The notes beneath the pieces were generated by a model that was given only the letters and a program-made list of their open reading frames with translations, was not told where the DNA came from and ran no database searches. DNA of 64,000 nucleotides from positions 342,256-406,255 of the forward strand of contig NZ_JASBRE010000002.1 of assembly GCF_029960815.1 (NCBI RefSeq), written 5' to 3'. The position numbers and the translations under genes were made by a program. The stretch comes from Pseudomonas sp. AL03. GTDB taxonomy: Bacteria > Pseudomonadota > Gammaproteobacteria > Pseudomonadales > Pseudomonadaceae. Positions 1 to 10,147 of the stretch are shown here, piece after piece. Numbering within the stretch: the stretch's first letter is position 1; every line of letters starts with the position of its first letter.

Positions 1-1506
1 CTGATCGCCGGGTTGGCCCGTTATGGCCTGTGGCCAAAACGCTTGCCTTGGCTGCCGTGGGCCTGTGGACTGGCGTTCGTGGCTGCTCTCGGTTATGGGC
101 TGCTGGCCGGTTTCGAGGTGCCGGTGCGGCGGGCCTGCGTGATGATCGGCCTGGTGCTGTTGTGGCGGCTGCGATTTCGTCACCTCGGTGCCTGGTGGCC
201 ATTGTTGTTGGCGCTCAATGGCGTTTTGCTGCTCGACCCGCTGGCGAGCCTGCAACCGGGTTTCTGGTTGTCATTCGCGGCGGTGGCGGTGTTGATTTTC
301 ACTTTTGGTGGTCGGTTGGGCCCATGGCGTTGGTGGCAAACGTGGACCCGTGCCCAATGGCTGATCGCGATCGGTCTGTGCCCCTTGCTGCTGGTGCTCG
401 GGTTGCCGATCAGTCTCAGCGGGCCAGTGGCCAATTTGCTGGCGGTACCGTGGATCAGTCTGGTCGTGCTGCCCCCGGCGTTGCTGGGTACGTTGTTTTT
501 AGCCCTTCCTTATGTGGGCGAAGGTCTGCTGTGGTTGGCAGGCGGTTTGATCGACCTTTTGTTCAAGGGCCTGGCGCTGATGGCCGGGTACTTGCCCGCG
601 TGGGTGCCGGTGGCGATCCCGTTGTGGATATGGGCACTCGGCACACTGGGTGCCTTTCTATTATTAATGCCTCGAGGTGTGCCGTTTCGCTCGTTGGGCT
701 GGCCGATGCTGCTGGTGCTGGTTTTTCCGCCCCGGCAAATCTTGCCTGAAGGCATCGCCGAAGTCTGGCAACTGGATGTCGGCCAGGGTTTGGCAATCCT
801 GGTGCGCACCCGTCATCACACGCTGTTGTATGACACCGGGCCGCGTTTCGGCGATTTCGACCTGGGCGAACGGGTGGTGCTGCCTTCGTTGCGCAAACTG
901 GGCGTGAACGACCTCGATCTGATGCTGATCAGCCACGCCGACGCCGATCATGCTGGCGGTGCCCGGGCCGTTGCCACTGGCTTGCCGGTGAAGCGGGTCA
1001 TCAGTGGCGATCCCCTGGCGCTGCCAGCCGAGTTACAGGCAGAGGGCTGCGAGAGCGGCAAGCAATGGGTCTGGGACGATGTAAGGTTCCAGCTCTGGCA
1101 ATGGTCTTTCGCCCGCGACAGCAATCAAAAATCCTGCGTCCTGCAGATAGAAGCCAACGGTGAGCGTATGTTGCTGACCGGTGATATAGACGCAGCAGCC
1201 GAGGGAGCCCTGCTCGACAGTCCGCTGGCGGTACCTACGGACTGGCTGCAGGCGCCGCATCACGGCAGTCGCAGTTCATCTTCAATGACGCTGCTCAAAG
1301 GGCTGCAACCCAAAGCGGTGTTGATCTCCCGCGGCCAGGGCAATTCATTCGGTCATCCCCATCCTACGGTCATGGCGCGCTATCAAAAGCGCGGCATCTT
1401 GATCTATGACAGCGCCGAACAGGGTGCCATCCGTCTGCAACTGGGACGCTTCAAGCCGCCATGGACGATGCGTCAAGAACAGCGTTTCTGGCGCTCTGCG
1501 CAATAA
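1..1506 (+). CDS. comEC: ComEC/Rec2 family DNA-uptake protein, C-terminal part (5' end outside window)
   Basis: The frame is open from the first base, so the gene begins upstream. The visible ~500 residues hold the second half of the Competence domain (a series of hydrophobic helices to about base 730) followed by a metallo-beta-lactamase-like domain with the motif HADADHAGG (near base 930) and a second histidine motif APHHGSR (near 1255). Family role: inner-membrane channel that passes single-stranded DNA into the cytoplasm during transformation; the C-terminal domain is thought to be a nuclease. In E. coli the neighbour before lpxK is msbA; here exbBD occupies that place. Identification is secure; whether this strain is transformable cannot be said. 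Confidence 0.93.
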   Translation: MIAGLARYGLWPKRLPWLPWACGLAFVAALGYGLLAGFEVPVRRACVMIGLVLLWRLRFRHLGAWWPLLLALNGVLLLDPLASLQPGFWLSFAAVAVLIFTFGGRLGPWRWWQTWTRAQWLIAIGLCPLLLVLGLPISLSGPVANLLAVPWISLVVLPPALLGTLFLALPYVGEGLLWLAGGLIDLLFKGLALMAGYLPAWVPVAIPLWIWALGTLGAFLLLMPRGVPFRSLGWPMLLVLVFPPRQILPEGIAEVWQLDVGQGLAILVRTRHHTLLYDTGPRFGDFDLGERVVLPSLRKLGVNDLDLMLISHADADHAGGARAVATGLPVKRVISGDPLALPAELQAEGCESGKQWVWDDVRFQLWQWSFARDSNQKSCVLQIEANGERMLLTGDIDAAAEGALLDSPLAVPTDWLQAPHHGSRSSSSMTLLKGLQPKAVLISRGQGNSFGHPHPTVMARYQKRGILIYDSAEQGAIRLQLGRFKPPWTMRQEQRFWRSAQ

Positions 1507-1604
1507 CCCGGAGTTATTAAAGCCCGACCGGATGCGACATCACGGTCTTCGGTGCGCTCACCCCCTATGTTAGAGTGGCGCACTTTTTCGAGGGGACTGT
1601 CACT

Positions 1605-2240
1605 GTGTGGGAATTGGTCAAATCCGGCGGATGGATGATGATACCGATCATTCTGAGTTCCATCGCAGCCATGGCGATCGTCGCCGAACGTCTCTGGACC
1701 CTGCGAGCCAGCCGTGTGACCCCGGAGCATTTGCTCGGGCAGGTCTGGGTCTGGATCAAGGACAAACAACTTAATAAAGACAAACTCAAGGAACTGCGCG
1801 CCAACTCGCCGTTGGGCGAGATCCTGGCTGCCGGCCTGGCCAACTCCAGGCATGGTCGCGAGATCATGAAAGAGTGCATCGAAGAGGCCGCCGCGCGAGT
1901 GGTTCACGAGCTCGAACGCTACATCAATGCGCTGGGCACCATCGCCGCCATGGCCCCGTTGCTGGGTCTGTTGGGTACGGTGTTGGGCATGATCGATATC
2001 TTCAGTGCATTCATGGGTTCGGGCATGACCACCAACGCTGCCGTGTTGGCCGGTGGTATCTCCAAAGCCCTGATTACTACGGCCGCAGGCTTGATGGTCG
2101 GCATCCCGGCGGTATTCTTCCACCGCTTCCTGCAACGCCGGATCGATGAACTGGTGGTGGGCATGGAGCAGGAAGCGATCAAACTGGTTGAGGTGGTACA
2201 GGGTGACCGTGATGTTGACCTGAATGGGGGCAAAGCGTGA
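1605..2240 (+). CDS. exbB: MotA/TolQ/ExbB proton channel family protein
   Basis: A 211-residue inner-membrane protein with a helix near the N-terminus and two more flanking the conserved stretch with LGLLGTVLGM and the TNAAVLAGGISKALITT segment typical of ExbB/TolQ. With ExbD it forms a proton-driven motor that energises outer-membrane transport via TonB, or a related task. The GTG start at 1605 is preferred because GAGGGG (1590-1595) sits nine bases ahead; a longer GTG start at 1575 has no ribosome site. It overlaps exbD by four bases. No tonB lies nearby, so the partner is unknown, and a TolQ-like role is possible. Confidence 0.9.
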   Translation: MWELVKSGGWMMIPIILSSIAAMAIVAERLWTLRASRVTPEHLLGQVWVWIKDKQLNKDKLKELRANSPLGEILAAGLANSRHGREIMKECIEEAAARVVHELERYINALGTIAAMAPLLGLLGTVLGMIDIFSAFMGSGMTTNAAVLAGGISKALITTAAGLMVGIPAVFFHRFLQRRIDELVVGMEQEAIKLVEVVQGDRDVDLNGGKA

Positions 2241-2668
2241 AATTCCGCCGCAAGCAACGGGAGAATGTAGACATCAACCTCGCGTCGCTGATCGACGTGG
2301 TGTTTATCCTGCTGCTGTTTTTCGTTGTCACCACCACGTTTACCCGTGAAACCCAGTTGCGTGTTGAGCTGCCGGAAGCGGTCAGCGGTTCACCTGCTGA
2401 AGACCAGCAGGTCAAACATCTGGACGTTGCCATCAGTGCCGAAGGCGTGTTTTCGGTGAACAACCAGTTGTTGCCGAAAAACGATCTGGCCACTCTGATG
2501 GACGCGCTGCAGAAGGAGTCCAATGGCGACACCAACCTGCCGCTGTCCATCAGCGCTGATGGCAAGACTCAGCATCAGTCCGTCATCATCGCCATGGACG
2601 CCGCCGGCAAGCTTGGTTTCAGCCACCTGCGCATGACCACTGTCGAGGCGGCGCCGCCCGCGCCCTGA
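2237..2668 (+). CDS. exbD: ExbD/TolR family biopolymer transport protein
   Basis: A 143-residue protein with a short cytoplasmic N-terminus, one membrane helix (about residues 17-36) carrying the proton-accepting aspartate D20 in the motif [12 protein letters not shown], and a periplasmic domain. This is the standard ExbD/TolR plan. The GTG start overlaps the exbB stop (GTGA), indicating translational coupling, and its own stop overlaps the lpxK start. It works as the pore and stator partner of the preceding ExbB protein. Confidence 0.92.
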   Translation: MKFRRKQRENVDINLASLIDVVFILLLFFVVTTTFTRETQLRVELPEAVSGSPAEDQQVKHLDVAISAEGVFSVNNQLLPKNDLATLMDALQKESNGDTNLPLSISADGKTQHQSVIIAMDAAGKLGFSHLRMTTVEAAPPAP

Positions 2669-3678
2669 TGGCCATGTCCGATCGCTTGCTCACCGCGTGG
2701 TACGAAGGTCATCCGGCCCTGAAGCTGTTACAGCCGCTGGAGTGGCTGTATCGGCGCGTGGTCATGAGCAAGCGCAAGCGCTTCCTGGCGGGTGAGGGCG
2801 AGATCTATCAGCCTCCGGTGCCGCTGATCGTGGTCGGTAACATCACCGTCGGCGGCACCGGCAAGACGCCGCTGATTCTGTGGATGATCCAGCACTGCCA
2901 GCGCAGCGGCCTGCGGGTCGGTGTGGTCAGTCGCGGGTACGGCGCCAGGCCGGCGCAATTGCCGTGGCGGGTTGAGGCGGATCAAAGCGCCGAGATCGCA
3001 GGAGACGAGCCGCTGTTGATCGTCCAGCGCACCGGCGTGCCGTTGATGATTGACCCGGACCGCAGCCGTGCAGTCAAGGCGCTGCTGGCGAGTGAACCGC
3101 TGGACCTGATCCTCTCCGACGACGGCATGCAGCATTACCGGTTGGCCCGCGACCTGGAACTGGTACTGATCGACGCCGCCCGCGGCCTGGGTAACCAGCG
3201 TTGCCTGCCCGCCGGGCCATTGCGCGAACCGGTCGAGCGCCTGCAAAGCGTCGACGCTGTGCTCTACAACGGCGCAACTGCCGATCGCGACGGCGGTTTT
3301 GCCTTCCAGCTTCAACCCACCGAACTGGTCAATCTGCACAGCGGCGAACGGCGTTCCCTCGACCACTTTCCCGCTGGCCAGGCGCTGCACGCCGTGGCCG
3401 GGATCGGCAATCCGCAGCGTTTCTTCACGACCCTCGAAACGCTACACTGGCAGCCAGTCCCGCATGCGTTTGCCGACCACGCCGACTACAGCGTGCAGGC
3501 CTTGAATTTCACACCGTCATTGCCGTTGGTGATGACCGAAAAGGACGCGGTGAAGTGCCGTGCCTTCGCCGCCGCCGATTGGTGGTACCTGGCGGTCGAT
3601 GCTGCGCCATCGCCGGCCTTCGTGGCCTGGTTCGATACGCAGCTGATGCGCCTGTTACCGGCTCGTCTTTTGCCTTAA
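2668..3678 (+). CDS. lpxK: Tetraacyldisaccharide 4'-kinase LpxK
   Basis: A 336-residue protein with the P-loop VGGTGKTP at residues 61-68 and the LpxK pattern [14 protein letters not shown]. It phosphorylates the 4' position of the tetraacyldisaccharide-1-phosphate precursor to make lipid IVA, at the inner face of the inner membrane. ATG at 2668 overlaps the exbD stop (TGATG); a second in-frame ATG two codons later (2674) is an equally possible start. First gene of the lipid A/KDO/peptidoglycan part of the operon; kdsB downstream supplies CMP-KDO for the next step of the same pathway. Confidence 0.96.
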   Translation: MAMSDRLLTAWYEGHPALKLLQPLEWLYRRVVMSKRKRFLAGEGEIYQPPVPLIVVGNITVGGTGKTPLILWMIQHCQRSGLRVGVVSRGYGARPAQLPWRVEADQSAEIAGDEPLLIVQRTGVPLMIDPDRSRAVKALLASEPLDLILSDDGMQHYRLARDLELVLIDAARGLGNQRCLPAGPLREPVERLQSVDAVLYNGATADRDGGFAFQLQPTELVNLHSGERRSLDHFPAGQALHAVAGIGNPQRFFTTLETLHWQPVPHAFADHADYSVQALNFTPSLPLVMTEKDAVKCRAFAAADWWYLAVDAAPSPAFVAWFDTQLMRLLPARLLP

Positions 3679-3703
3679 ATCCGTTTTTATCCAGGGAATG
3701 CTC

Positions 3704-3889
3704 ATGGACACCAAATTGCTCGATATCCTCGCTTGCCCGGTCTGCAAAGGCCCGCTCAAGCTCAGTGCCGACAAAACCGAGCTGATCAGCAAGGGCGCAG
3801 GTCTCGCTTACCCGATTCGCGACGGCATCCCGGTGATGCTCGAAACCGAAGCTCGTACCCTGACCACCGACGAGCGTCTGGATAAATGA
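3704..3889 (+). CDS. Trm112 family protein (YcaR-like)
   Basis: A 61-residue protein with the zinc-binding type pair CPVC at residues 11-14 and the conserved segment [12 protein letters not shown]; the second cysteine pair of longer Trm112 proteins is absent, as is usual in gamma-proteobacteria. The ATG at 3704 is chosen because AGGG at 3692-3695 is well spaced; an ATG two codons earlier (3698) is too close. Family members in eukaryotes and archaea activate methyltransferases; the bacterial role between lpxK and kdsB is not settled. The stop overlaps the kdsB start (ATGA). Confidence 0.9.
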   Translation: MDTKLLDILACPVCKGPLKLSADKTELISKGAGLAYPIRDGIPVMLETEARTLTTDERLDK

Positions 3890-4650
3890 CCACAGCCTTC
3901 ACCGTTGTCATTCCATCGCGCTACGCCTCCACCCGCTTGCCGGGCAAGCCGCTGCTGCTGATCGCCGGCAAGCCGATGATCCAGCACGTCTGGGAACAGG
4001 CGAGCAAAAGCAGCGCCCAGCGCGTGGTGGTTGCCACTGACGATGCGCGCATCGTTGAGGCCTGCAAAGGGTTTGGTGCCGAAGTGGTGCTGACCCGCGA
4101 AGATCACAATTCCGGTACCGATCGCCTGGCCGAAGTTGCCACGAAACTGGGCCTGGCGCCGGACGCCATTGTGGTCAACGTTCAGGGCGACGAACCGTTG
4201 ATCCCGCCGAGCGTCATCGATCAGGTCGCTGCCAACCTGGCCGCTCACACCGAAGCGCGCATGGCCACGTTGGCCGAGCCGATCGAAGACGTGGAAACCC
4301 TGTTCAATCCCAACGTGGTCAAGGTCGTCAGCGACTTCAATGGCCTGGCGCTGACCTTCAGTCGTGCCACGTTGCCGTGGGCCCGGGACGCGTTCGCCAA
4401 AAGCCGCGACCAATTGCCGGAAGGCGTGCCGTATCGTCGCCACATCGGCATTTATGCCTACCGCGCCGGTTTCCTGCATGACTTCGTCAGCTGGGGTCCA
4501 TGCTGGCTGGAACACACCGAATCCCTGGAACAGCTGCGTGCCCTGTGGCACGGCGTGCGGATTCACGTCGCCGACGCGCTGATCGCACCGCCCACTGGCG
4601 TCGACACCGTTGAAGACCTCGAGCGCGTTCGTCGCCTGCTGGAGGCCTGA
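3886..4650 (+). CDS. kdsB: 3-deoxy-manno-octulosonate cytidylyltransferase
   Basis: A 254-residue protein with the N-terminal nucleotide-binding signature [14 protein letters not shown] (residues 9-22) and the NVQGDEPLI motif that binds metal and sugar. It makes CMP-KDO from KDO and CTP for the inner core of lipopolysaccharide, in the cytoplasm. Length equals the family norm. The start overlaps the stop of the Trm112-like gene (ATGA), and its stop overlaps the next start (TGATG), so the operon is tightly coupled. Confidence 0.97.
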   Translation: MTTAFTVVIPSRYASTRLPGKPLLLIAGKPMIQHVWEQASKSSAQRVVVATDDARIVEACKGFGAEVVLTREDHNSGTDRLAEVATKLGLAPDAIVVNVQGDEPLIPPSVIDQVAANLAAHTEARMATLAEPIEDVETLFNPNVVKVVSDFNGLALTFSRATLPWARDAFAKSRDQLPEGVPYRRHIGIYAYRAGFLHDFVSWGPCWLEHTESLEQLRALWHGVRIHVADALIAPPTGVDTVEDLERVRRLLEA

Positions 4651-5114
4651 TGCGGGTTTTGTTCGTCTGCCTGGGCAACATCTGCCGTTCACCCACGGCC
4701 GAAGGTGTGCTGCGACACAAACTGCGCGAAGCGGGGCTGGCCGATCAAATCGAAGTCGCCTCCGCCGGCACCGGTGACTGGCATGTCGGCAAGGCCCCGG
4801 ACAAGCGCAGCCAGGCTGCGGCGAAACTGCGCGGGTATGACCTGTCCGCTCAGCGCGCCCAGCAAGTGAATCGTGCGGATTTCGCCACCTACGACCTGAT
4901 TCTGGCGATGGACAACAGCAATCTGCGCAACCTAAAGGCCCTGCAACCTTCCAAGGGTAAGGCCGAACTGGATCTGTTCCTGCGTCGCTATCAGTCGCAA
5001 ATCGATGAAGTGCCGGATCCGTATTACGACGGCGACCAAGGCTTTGAGCAGGTGCTGGACCTGATCGAGGGCGCCAGTGATTTGCTGGTGATCGAATTGA
5101 AGGGGCGGTTATGA
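4650..5114 (+). CDS. Low-molecular-weight protein-tyrosine phosphatase
   Basis: A 154-residue protein with the catalytic P-loop CLGNICRS at residues 7-14 (nucleophile C7, R13) and the general-acid segment VPDPYYDG near the C-terminus. The family removes phosphate from tyrosine; in bacteria members often act with tyrosine kinases in polysaccharide export, but no kinase is nearby. Its place between kdsB and murB is the normal Pseudomonas order. It overlaps murB by four bases (ATGA). Confidence 0.93.
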   Translation: MRVLFVCLGNICRSPTAEGVLRHKLREAGLADQIEVASAGTGDWHVGKAPDKRSQAAAKLRGYDLSAQRAQQVNRADFATYDLILAMDNSNLRNLKALQPSKGKAELDLFLRRYQSQIDEVPDPYYDGDQGFEQVLDLIEGASDLLVIELKGRL

Positions 5115-6130
5115 GTTTGCAGGTTCAACCCCAGGTTTCGCTCAAACCGTTCAACAGTTTCGGTGTCGACGTTCAAGCCCGGTTATTTGCCGAAGCCCAT
5201 AGCGATGCTGACGTGCGTGAAGCCCTGGCCTATGCGGCGGAACATGACGTGCCGCTGCTGGTGATTGGCGGGGGCAGCAACCTGCTGCTGACGGCCGATA
5301 TCCAGTCGCTGGTGCTGCGCATGGCCACGCGCGGGATTCGCATCCTGAGTGATGACGGCAGCAAGGTCGTTATAGAAGCCGAGGCGGGCGAGCCGTGGCA
5401 TCCGTTTGTGCAGCACACGCTGGCGCAGGGTTTGTCCGGTCTGGAAAACCTCAGCCTGATCCCCGGCACCGTCGGCGCGGCACCGATGCAGAACATCGGC
5501 GCCTATGGTGTGGAGATCAAGGATGTTTTCGCCGGCCTGACCGCTTTGGATCGCAAGAGCGGCGAACTGCGGGACTTCACCCTGGAAGAATGCAACTTTG
5601 CCTACCGCGACAGCCTGTTCAAACAGCAACCGGGGCGCTGGTTGATCCTGCGGGTACGATTCATCCTGGACCGCGCCACGCACCTGCATCTGGAGTACGG
5701 CCCGGTTCGTCAGCGCCTGGCCGAGCAAGGCATCGATCACCCGACCGCCACCGATGTCAGCCGGGCGATTTGCAGTATCCGCAATGAAAAGCTCCCGGAC
5801 CCGGCGGTGCTGGGCAATGCCGGCAGCTTTTTCAAAAATCCGTTGGTGCCCGCCGCGCTAGTCGCACAACTCAAGGCGCAATACCCGGACCTGGTGGCCT
5901 ACGCGCAACCCAACGGACAAATGAAACTGGCGGCGGGCTGGCTGATCGAACGGGCCGGCTGGAAAGGTTTCCGTGACGCCGATGCCGGCGTGCATAAACT
6001 GCAGGCGTTGGTGCTGGTCAACTACGGCAACGCGACCGGACTGCAATTGCTGAACCTGGCGCAACGTATCCAGAAAGACATTTCAGAACATTTCCATGTC
6101 GACCTGGAAATGGAGCCTAATCGGTATTGA
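5111..6130 (+). CDS. murB: UDP-N-acetylenolpyruvoylglucosamine reductase MurB
   Basis: A 339-residue type I MurB. The N-terminal FAD-binding domain has VIGGGSNLLL and the SLIPGTVGAAPMQNIGAYG segment; the substrate domain carries LGNAGSFFKNP with the catalytic serine. It reduces UDP-GlcNAc-enolpyruvate to UDP-MurNAc, the second committed step of peptidoglycan synthesis. It is last in the overlapped operon and is followed 25 bases later by a strong terminator. Confidence 0.97.
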   Translation: MSLQVQPQVSLKPFNSFGVDVQARLFAEAHSDADVREALAYAAEHDVPLLVIGGGSNLLLTADIQSLVLRMATRGIRILSDDGSKVVIEAEAGEPWHPFVQHTLAQGLSGLENLSLIPGTVGAAPMQNIGAYGVEIKDVFAGLTALDRKSGELRDFTLEECNFAYRDSLFKQQPGRWLILRVRFILDRATHLHLEYGPVRQRLAEQGIDHPTATDVSRAICSIRNEKLPDPAVLGNAGSFFKNPLVPAALVAQLKAQYPDLVAYAQPNGQMKLAAGWLIERAGWKGFRDADAGVHKLQALVLVNYGNATGLQLLNLAQRIQKDISEHFHVDLEMEPNRY

Positions 6131-6154
6131 GGCTAAGCTTTCAAGACTGGATCC

Positions 6155-6191
6155 AAAGCCCTGCACATCTTCTAGTGTGCAGGGCTTTTTT
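6155..6191 (+). terminator. Intrinsic terminator after murB
   Basis: A stem (AAAGCCCTGCACA paired with TGTGCAGGGCTTT, short loop) runs straight into a run of seven T. It ends the lpxK-murB operon. Confidence 0.9.
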
Positions 6192-6224
6192 GTTAATGCT
6201 GGGTTAACTTAGCCACCTAACGAT

Positions 6225-6236
6225 GCAAACGTTTGC
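6225..6236. promoter_or_regulatory. Perfect 12-bp palindrome GCAAACGTTTGC upstream of the molybdenum hydroxylase operon
   Basis: A perfect palindrome about 140 bases ahead of the Fe-S subunit start, in an otherwise featureless 245-base gap. Its shape (central CG, outer GCAAAC/GTTTGC) is that of LacI/PurR-family operators; a PsrA-type site would need spacer bases between the half-sites. Regulator unknown. Confidence 0.4.
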
Positions 6237-6375
6237 TCCACCAAAGGCCCAATGCAGACGCTACCGTCCGCATAAAGAGAGCCTCATTAGCCTGAGCCGA
6301 TCTGCGTGATGCCAACCGCCTACCCCTGGCGGCAGATTGCTCGACCCCATAACCAATAACTATGCGGGCGTGCCC

Positions 6376-6846
6376 ATGATTACCCTGAAGCTCAATGGTC
6401 AAGACCATCAACTTGATGTCACCGAGGACATGCCGCTGCTCTGGGCGATCCGCGACGTGGCCGGTTACAACGGCACCAAATTTGGCTGCGGCATGGGCCT
6501 GTGCGGCGCCTGCACCCTTCATATCGAAGGTGCTCCGGCGCGCAGTTGCATCACGCCGATCGGTTCGGTCGTTGGCCAAAACGTCACCACCATCGATAAC
6601 CTGCACGCCGACCCGGTCGGGCAAATCGTTCAGCAAGCCTGGCTCGACACCGCCGTGGCCCAGTGCGGTTTCTGCCAGGGTGGGCAGATCATGTCCGCCA
6701 CGGCGCTACTCAAGACCAACCCGAACCCCAGTGACGCACAGATCGAAGAGGCGATGGTCGGCAATATTTGCCGCTGCGGCACCTACAATCGCATCAAGAC
6801 CGCCATCCGTCAGGCATCCACTCACCTGAAGGAGGCCAAGGCATGA
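6376..6846 (+). CDS. (2Fe-2S)-binding subunit of a xanthine-dehydrogenase-family molybdenum hydroxylase
   Basis: A 156-residue protein. The N-terminal ferredoxin-like domain has CGMGLCGACTLH plus a later cysteine in ARSCITP, and the C-terminal helical domain has CGFCQGGQIM and CRCGTYNRI, together binding two 2Fe-2S clusters. It resembles the alpha subunit of isoquinoline 1-oxidoreductase. ATG 6376 begins directly at the conserved MITLKLNG; no good ribosome site is seen. The stop overlaps the large-subunit start (ATGA). It has no signal peptide and probably crosses the membrane bound to its Tat-carrying partner. Substrate unknown. Confidence 0.93.
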   Translation: MITLKLNGQDHQLDVTEDMPLLWAIRDVAGYNGTKFGCGMGLCGACTLHIEGAPARSCITPIGSVVGQNVTTIDNLHADPVGQIVQQAWLDTAVAQCGFCQGGQIMSATALLKTNPNPSDAQIEEAMVGNICRCGTYNRIKTAIRQASTHLKEAKA

Positions 6847-9164
6847 GCCCGTTACCGAATGATTTTGCGCTGAGCAACCTCAGTCGCCGTGGCTTCCTTA
6901 AAGGCGTCGGTGCGACCAGCGCGCTGGTGCTGGCGGCGAGTTGGGGCTGGCAAGACGCGTTTGCCGAAGAAAAAGAGAAGCAGTTCGGCGCCGACGGCAT
7001 GCCCCATGGCTGGATCGATGATCCGAAGGTGTACATCAGCATCGCCGCTGACGGCAGGGTGACCGTGGTCTGCAACCGTTCGGAAATGGGCCAGGGTGTG
7101 CGCACCAGCCTGACGATGGTGGTGGCCGATGAGCTGGACGCTGACTGGGCGATGATGAAGGTGCAACAGGCACCGGGCGACGAAGTGCGCTTCGGCAACC
7201 AGGATACTGATGGTTCGCGCAGCATGCGCCACTGGTACGAGCCGATGCGTCGCTGCGGTGCTGCCGCACGGACCATGCTCGAGCAAGCGGCTGCCGAACA
7301 GTGGAACGTGCCGGTCAGCGAATGCCATGCACAGCTGCATAAAGTCATCCATAAACCGTCCGGTCGTGAACTGGGTTACGGTGCCCTGGCCGCCGCTGCC
7401 GGTGCGTTGGCGGTTCCTGCTCGTGACAGTGTGCGGCTCAAACAGCCATCGGAATTCCGCTACATCGGCAAAGAAGGCACCAAGGCAATCGACGGTGACG
7501 ACATCGTCAACGGTCGTGCAGTCTACGGCGCCGACGTGCATTTCGATGGCATGCTCTACGCCACTATTGCCCGTCCTGCGGTGTATGGCGGCAAGGTCAA
7601 GTCCGTCGATTCCAGCGCGGCGATGAAAGTCCCGGGCGTGATCAAAATCATCCAGATCGAAGATCGTCCGCTGCCGTTGGAGTTTCAACCGTTGGGCGGT
7701 GTGGCCGTTGTAGCCAGCAATACCTGGGCGGCAATCAAAGGCCGCGACGCGCTGAAAATCGAGTGGGACGACGGCCCGCACGCCAGTTACGACTCGATCG
7801 CCTACCGCAAGGAGTTGGAAGCTTCATCCCTCAAACCCGGCAAAGTGGTGCGCAATACCGGCGACATCGACGGGGCCATGGGCAGCGCCGACAGCACGCT
7901 CGAAGCGTCCTATTACTTGCCGCACCTGACGCAAGCGCCAATGGAACCGATGGTCGCCATCGCCCGCTTCAAGGACGGTGTGTGCGAAGCCTGGGCCCCC
8001 AGCCAGGCACCCCAAGTCACCCGCGAACGCATTGGCGAACGCCTCGGCATTCCGTTCGATAACGTCAGCTTTAACGTCACCTTGCTGGGCGGCGGCTTCG
8101 GTCGCAAGTCCAAGCCGGACTTCATCATCGAAGCCGCGATCCTTGCCAAGGAATTCCCCGGCAAGGCGGTGCGGGTGCAATGGACGCGTGAAGACGATAT
8201 CCATTGTTCTTACTTCCACACCGTATCCGCCGAATACCTGAAGGCCAGCCTGAACAAGGATGGCTTGCCGTCCGGCTGGTTGCACCGCACCGTGGCGCCG
8301 AGCATCACCGCGCTGTTTGCGCCGGGCATGAACCACGAGGCGGCCTTCGAGCTGGGCATGGGCTTTACCAACATGGCTTACGCGATCCCCAACGTGCGCC
8401 TGGAAAACCCGGAAGCGGCGGTTCACACGCGAGTTGGCTGGTATCGCTCGGTGTCGAACATTCCTCACGGTTTTGCGATTCAGAGCTTTGTCGATGAACT
8501 GGCGCACAAGGCCGGCCAGGATCCGCTCAAGTACCAGATCCAATTGCTCGGCCCGGACCGGCAGATCGATCCGCGTACCTTGAGTGAGGAGTGGAACTAC
8601 GGCGAATCGCCCGAGCGGTATCCGATCGACACTGCACGGCTGCGCACAGTGCTGGAAACTGCTGCCAAAGCCGCAGGTTGGGGGCGTGAAATGCCCAAGG
8701 GCCGAGGCTTGGGCCTGGCGGTGCATTACAGCTTCGTCACCTATGTGGCGGCGGTGCTCGAGGTTGAAGTCAAAGACGACGGCACGCTGATCGTGCACAA
8801 GGCCGATATCGCCGTGGATTGCGGTCCGCAGATCAACCCCGAGCGGATTCGCGCGCAGTTCGAAGGCGCCTGCGTCATGGGTCTGGGCAACGCAGTGCTG
8901 GGGGAAATCAGTTTCAAGGACGGCAAGGTTCAGCAGGACAACTTCCACATGTACGAAGTGGCGCGCATGTCCCTGGCGCCGAAGGAAGTTGCGGTTCATC
9001 TGGTCACACCACCGGGCGTAGTGCCATTAGGCGGTGTCGGTGAGCCGGGCGTGCCACCGATTGCGCCAGCGTTGTGCAACGCAATCTTTGCCGCCACCGG
9101 CAAGCGCATCCGCGACCTGCCGGTTCGCTATCAGCTGCAAGGTTGGCAGAAGGCGCAGGCCTGA
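6843..9164 (+). CDS. Molybdopterin-binding large subunit of aldehyde/isoquinoline-type oxidoreductase, Tat-exported
   Basis: A 773-residue protein starting with a twin-arginine signal (SRRGFLK at residues 14-20, then a hydrophobic stretch). It contains molybdenum-binding segments of the xanthine dehydrogenase family such as LLGGGFGRK and [10 protein letters not shown], the latter with the catalytic glutamate. IorB-like plan. It hydroxylates an N-heterocycle or oxidises an aldehyde in the periplasm. A membrane cytochrome c subunit, often the third gene in such operons, is absent here, so the electron acceptor is unknown. The ATG overlaps the upstream stop, and its own stop overlaps the XdhC-like start (TGATG). 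Confidence 0.92.
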   Translation: MSPLPNDFALSNLSRRGFLKGVGATSALVLAASWGWQDAFAEEKEKQFGADGMPHGWIDDPKVYISIAADGRVTVVCNRSEMGQGVRTSLTMVVADELDADWAMMKVQQAPGDEVRFGNQDTDGSRSMRHWYEPMRRCGAAARTMLEQAAAEQWNVPVSECHAQLHKVIHKPSGRELGYGALAAAAGALAVPARDSVRLKQPSEFRYIGKEGTKAIDGDDIVNGRAVYGADVHFDGMLYATIARPAVYGGKVKSVDSSAAMKVPGVIKIIQIEDRPLPLEFQPLGGVAVVASNTWAAIKGRDALKIEWDDGPHASYDSIAYRKELEASSLKPGKVVRNTGDIDGAMGSADSTLEASYYLPHLTQAPMEPMVAIARFKDGVCEAWAPSQAPQVTRERIGERLGIPFDNVSFNVTLLGGGFGRKSKPDFIIEAAILAKEFPGKAVRVQWTREDDIHCSYFHTVSAEYLKASLNKDGLPSGWLHRTVAPSITALFAPGMNHEAAFELGMGFTNMAYAIPNVRLENPEAAVHTRVGWYRSVSNIPHGFAIQSFVDELAHKAGQDPLKYQIQLLGPDRQIDPRTLSEEWNYGESPERYPIDTARLRTVLETAAKAAGWGREMPKGRGLGLAVHYSFVTYVAAVLEVEVKDDGTLIVHKADIAVDCGPQINPERIRAQFEGACVMGLGNAVLGEISFKDGKVQQDNFHMYEVARMSLAPKEVAVHLVTPPGVVPLGGVGEPGVPPIAPALCNAIFAATGKRIRDLPVRYQLQGWQKAQA

Positions 9165-10147
9165 TGGACAGCGTCGATCTGAATGTCCTGCGCAGCGTGC
9201 TGGAATGGCGCCGCGCCGGTCAGCGGGTGGTGTTGTACAGCGTGGTCCAGACCTGGGGCACCGCGCCTCGGGCGCCTGGCGCGATGCTGGCCTTGCGTGA
9301 AGACGGCGTGGTGATTGGCTCGGTGTCCGGTGGCTGTGTCGAGGACGATCTGATCGCCCGGTTGCACGACGGCCGGATTCCTGCGGATGGACCGCCGGTG
9401 CAGTTGATCACCTATGGCGTCACCCGTGAGGAAGCGGCGCGATTTGGTTTGCCGTGCGGCGGCACCTTGCGCCTGACCGAGGAGCGAGTCGGTGACCCGG
9501 CTTGGGTCGCCGAGTTGCTGGCGCGTTGCGAGGCGCATGAAATCGTTGCGCGAGCGCTGAATATCGAGACCGGTGAAGTGGTTTTGCAGTCGGCCAACAA
9601 GACTGATGTGCTGACGTTTGACGGGCGGACCTTGCGCGCCATCTACGGCCCGCGTTGGCGCTTGTTGCTGATCGGCGCCGGGCAACTGTCCCGTTATGTC
9701 GCCGAGATGGCGCGGCTGCTGGATTTTGAAGTGCTGATCTGCGACCCACGCACCGAGTTCGTTTACGGCTGGGAAGAGCAACACGGTCGATTTGTCTCGG
9801 GCATGCCCGATGACGCGGTGCTTAGCATCCAGACCGACGAGCGTACGGCCATCGTCGCACTGACCCACGATCCTCGACTGGATGACATGGCATTGCTCAC
9901 GGCCCTGGACTCCAAGGCGTTTTATGTCGGTGCGCTGGGCTCGCGGATCAACAGCTTGAAGCGCCGGGAGAACCTGGCTCAGCTAGGCCTGTCACAGCAG
10001 GCCATCAATCGTCTGCATGGCCCGATCGGTTTGCACATTGGCAGCCACACACCGGCGGAAATCGCCTTGTCGCTACTGGCCGAAATTGTCGCGATCAAGA
10101 ACGGCGTCGAGCTCAAGCAGAAGAAGCTGTTGCAGGAGGTCGTATGA
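9164..10147 (+). CDS. XdhC/CoxI family molybdenum-hydroxylase maturation protein
   Basis: A 327-residue protein with the XdhC N-terminal motif GSVSGGCVEDDL and a C-terminal Rossmann domain (LLIGAGQLSRYVAEMA; then YVGALGSRIN). Family role: binds molybdenum cofactor, helps add the terminal sulfur, and inserts it into the apo-enzyme. Its placement directly after the large subunit with overlapping stop and start says it serves this enzyme. The ATG at 9164 is chosen for the overlap; an upstream in-frame start at 9074 lies inside the previous gene. Confidence 0.92.
   Translation: MDSVDLNVLRSVLEWRRAGQRVVLYSVVQTWGTAPRAPGAMLALREDGVVIGSVSGGCVEDDLIARLHDGRIPADGPPVQLITYGVTREEAARFGLPCGGTLRLTEERVGDPAWVAELLARCEAHEIVARALNIETGEVVLQSANKTDVLTFDGRTLRAIYGPRWRLLLIGAGQLSRYVAEMARLLDFEVLICDPRTEFVYGWEEQHGRFVSGMPDDAVLSIQTDERTAIVALTHDPRLDDMALLTALDSKAFYVGALGSRINSLKRRENLAQLGLSQQAINRLHGPIGLHIGSHTPAEIALSLLAEIVAIKNGVELKQKKLLQEVV

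Noticed and set aside
6225..6236. Reading the GCAAACGTTTGC palindrome as a PsrA site
   Set aside because: PsrA sites need two to four bases between AAAC and GTTT half-sites; here the half-sites abut, and flanking bases do not give an N4 match as they do at 56243.
7824..8999. Minus-strand 391-codon frame opposite the molybdenum hydroxylase large subunit
   Set aside because: The coding strand has a complete, motif-rich protein in the other direction; this is an antisense shadow.
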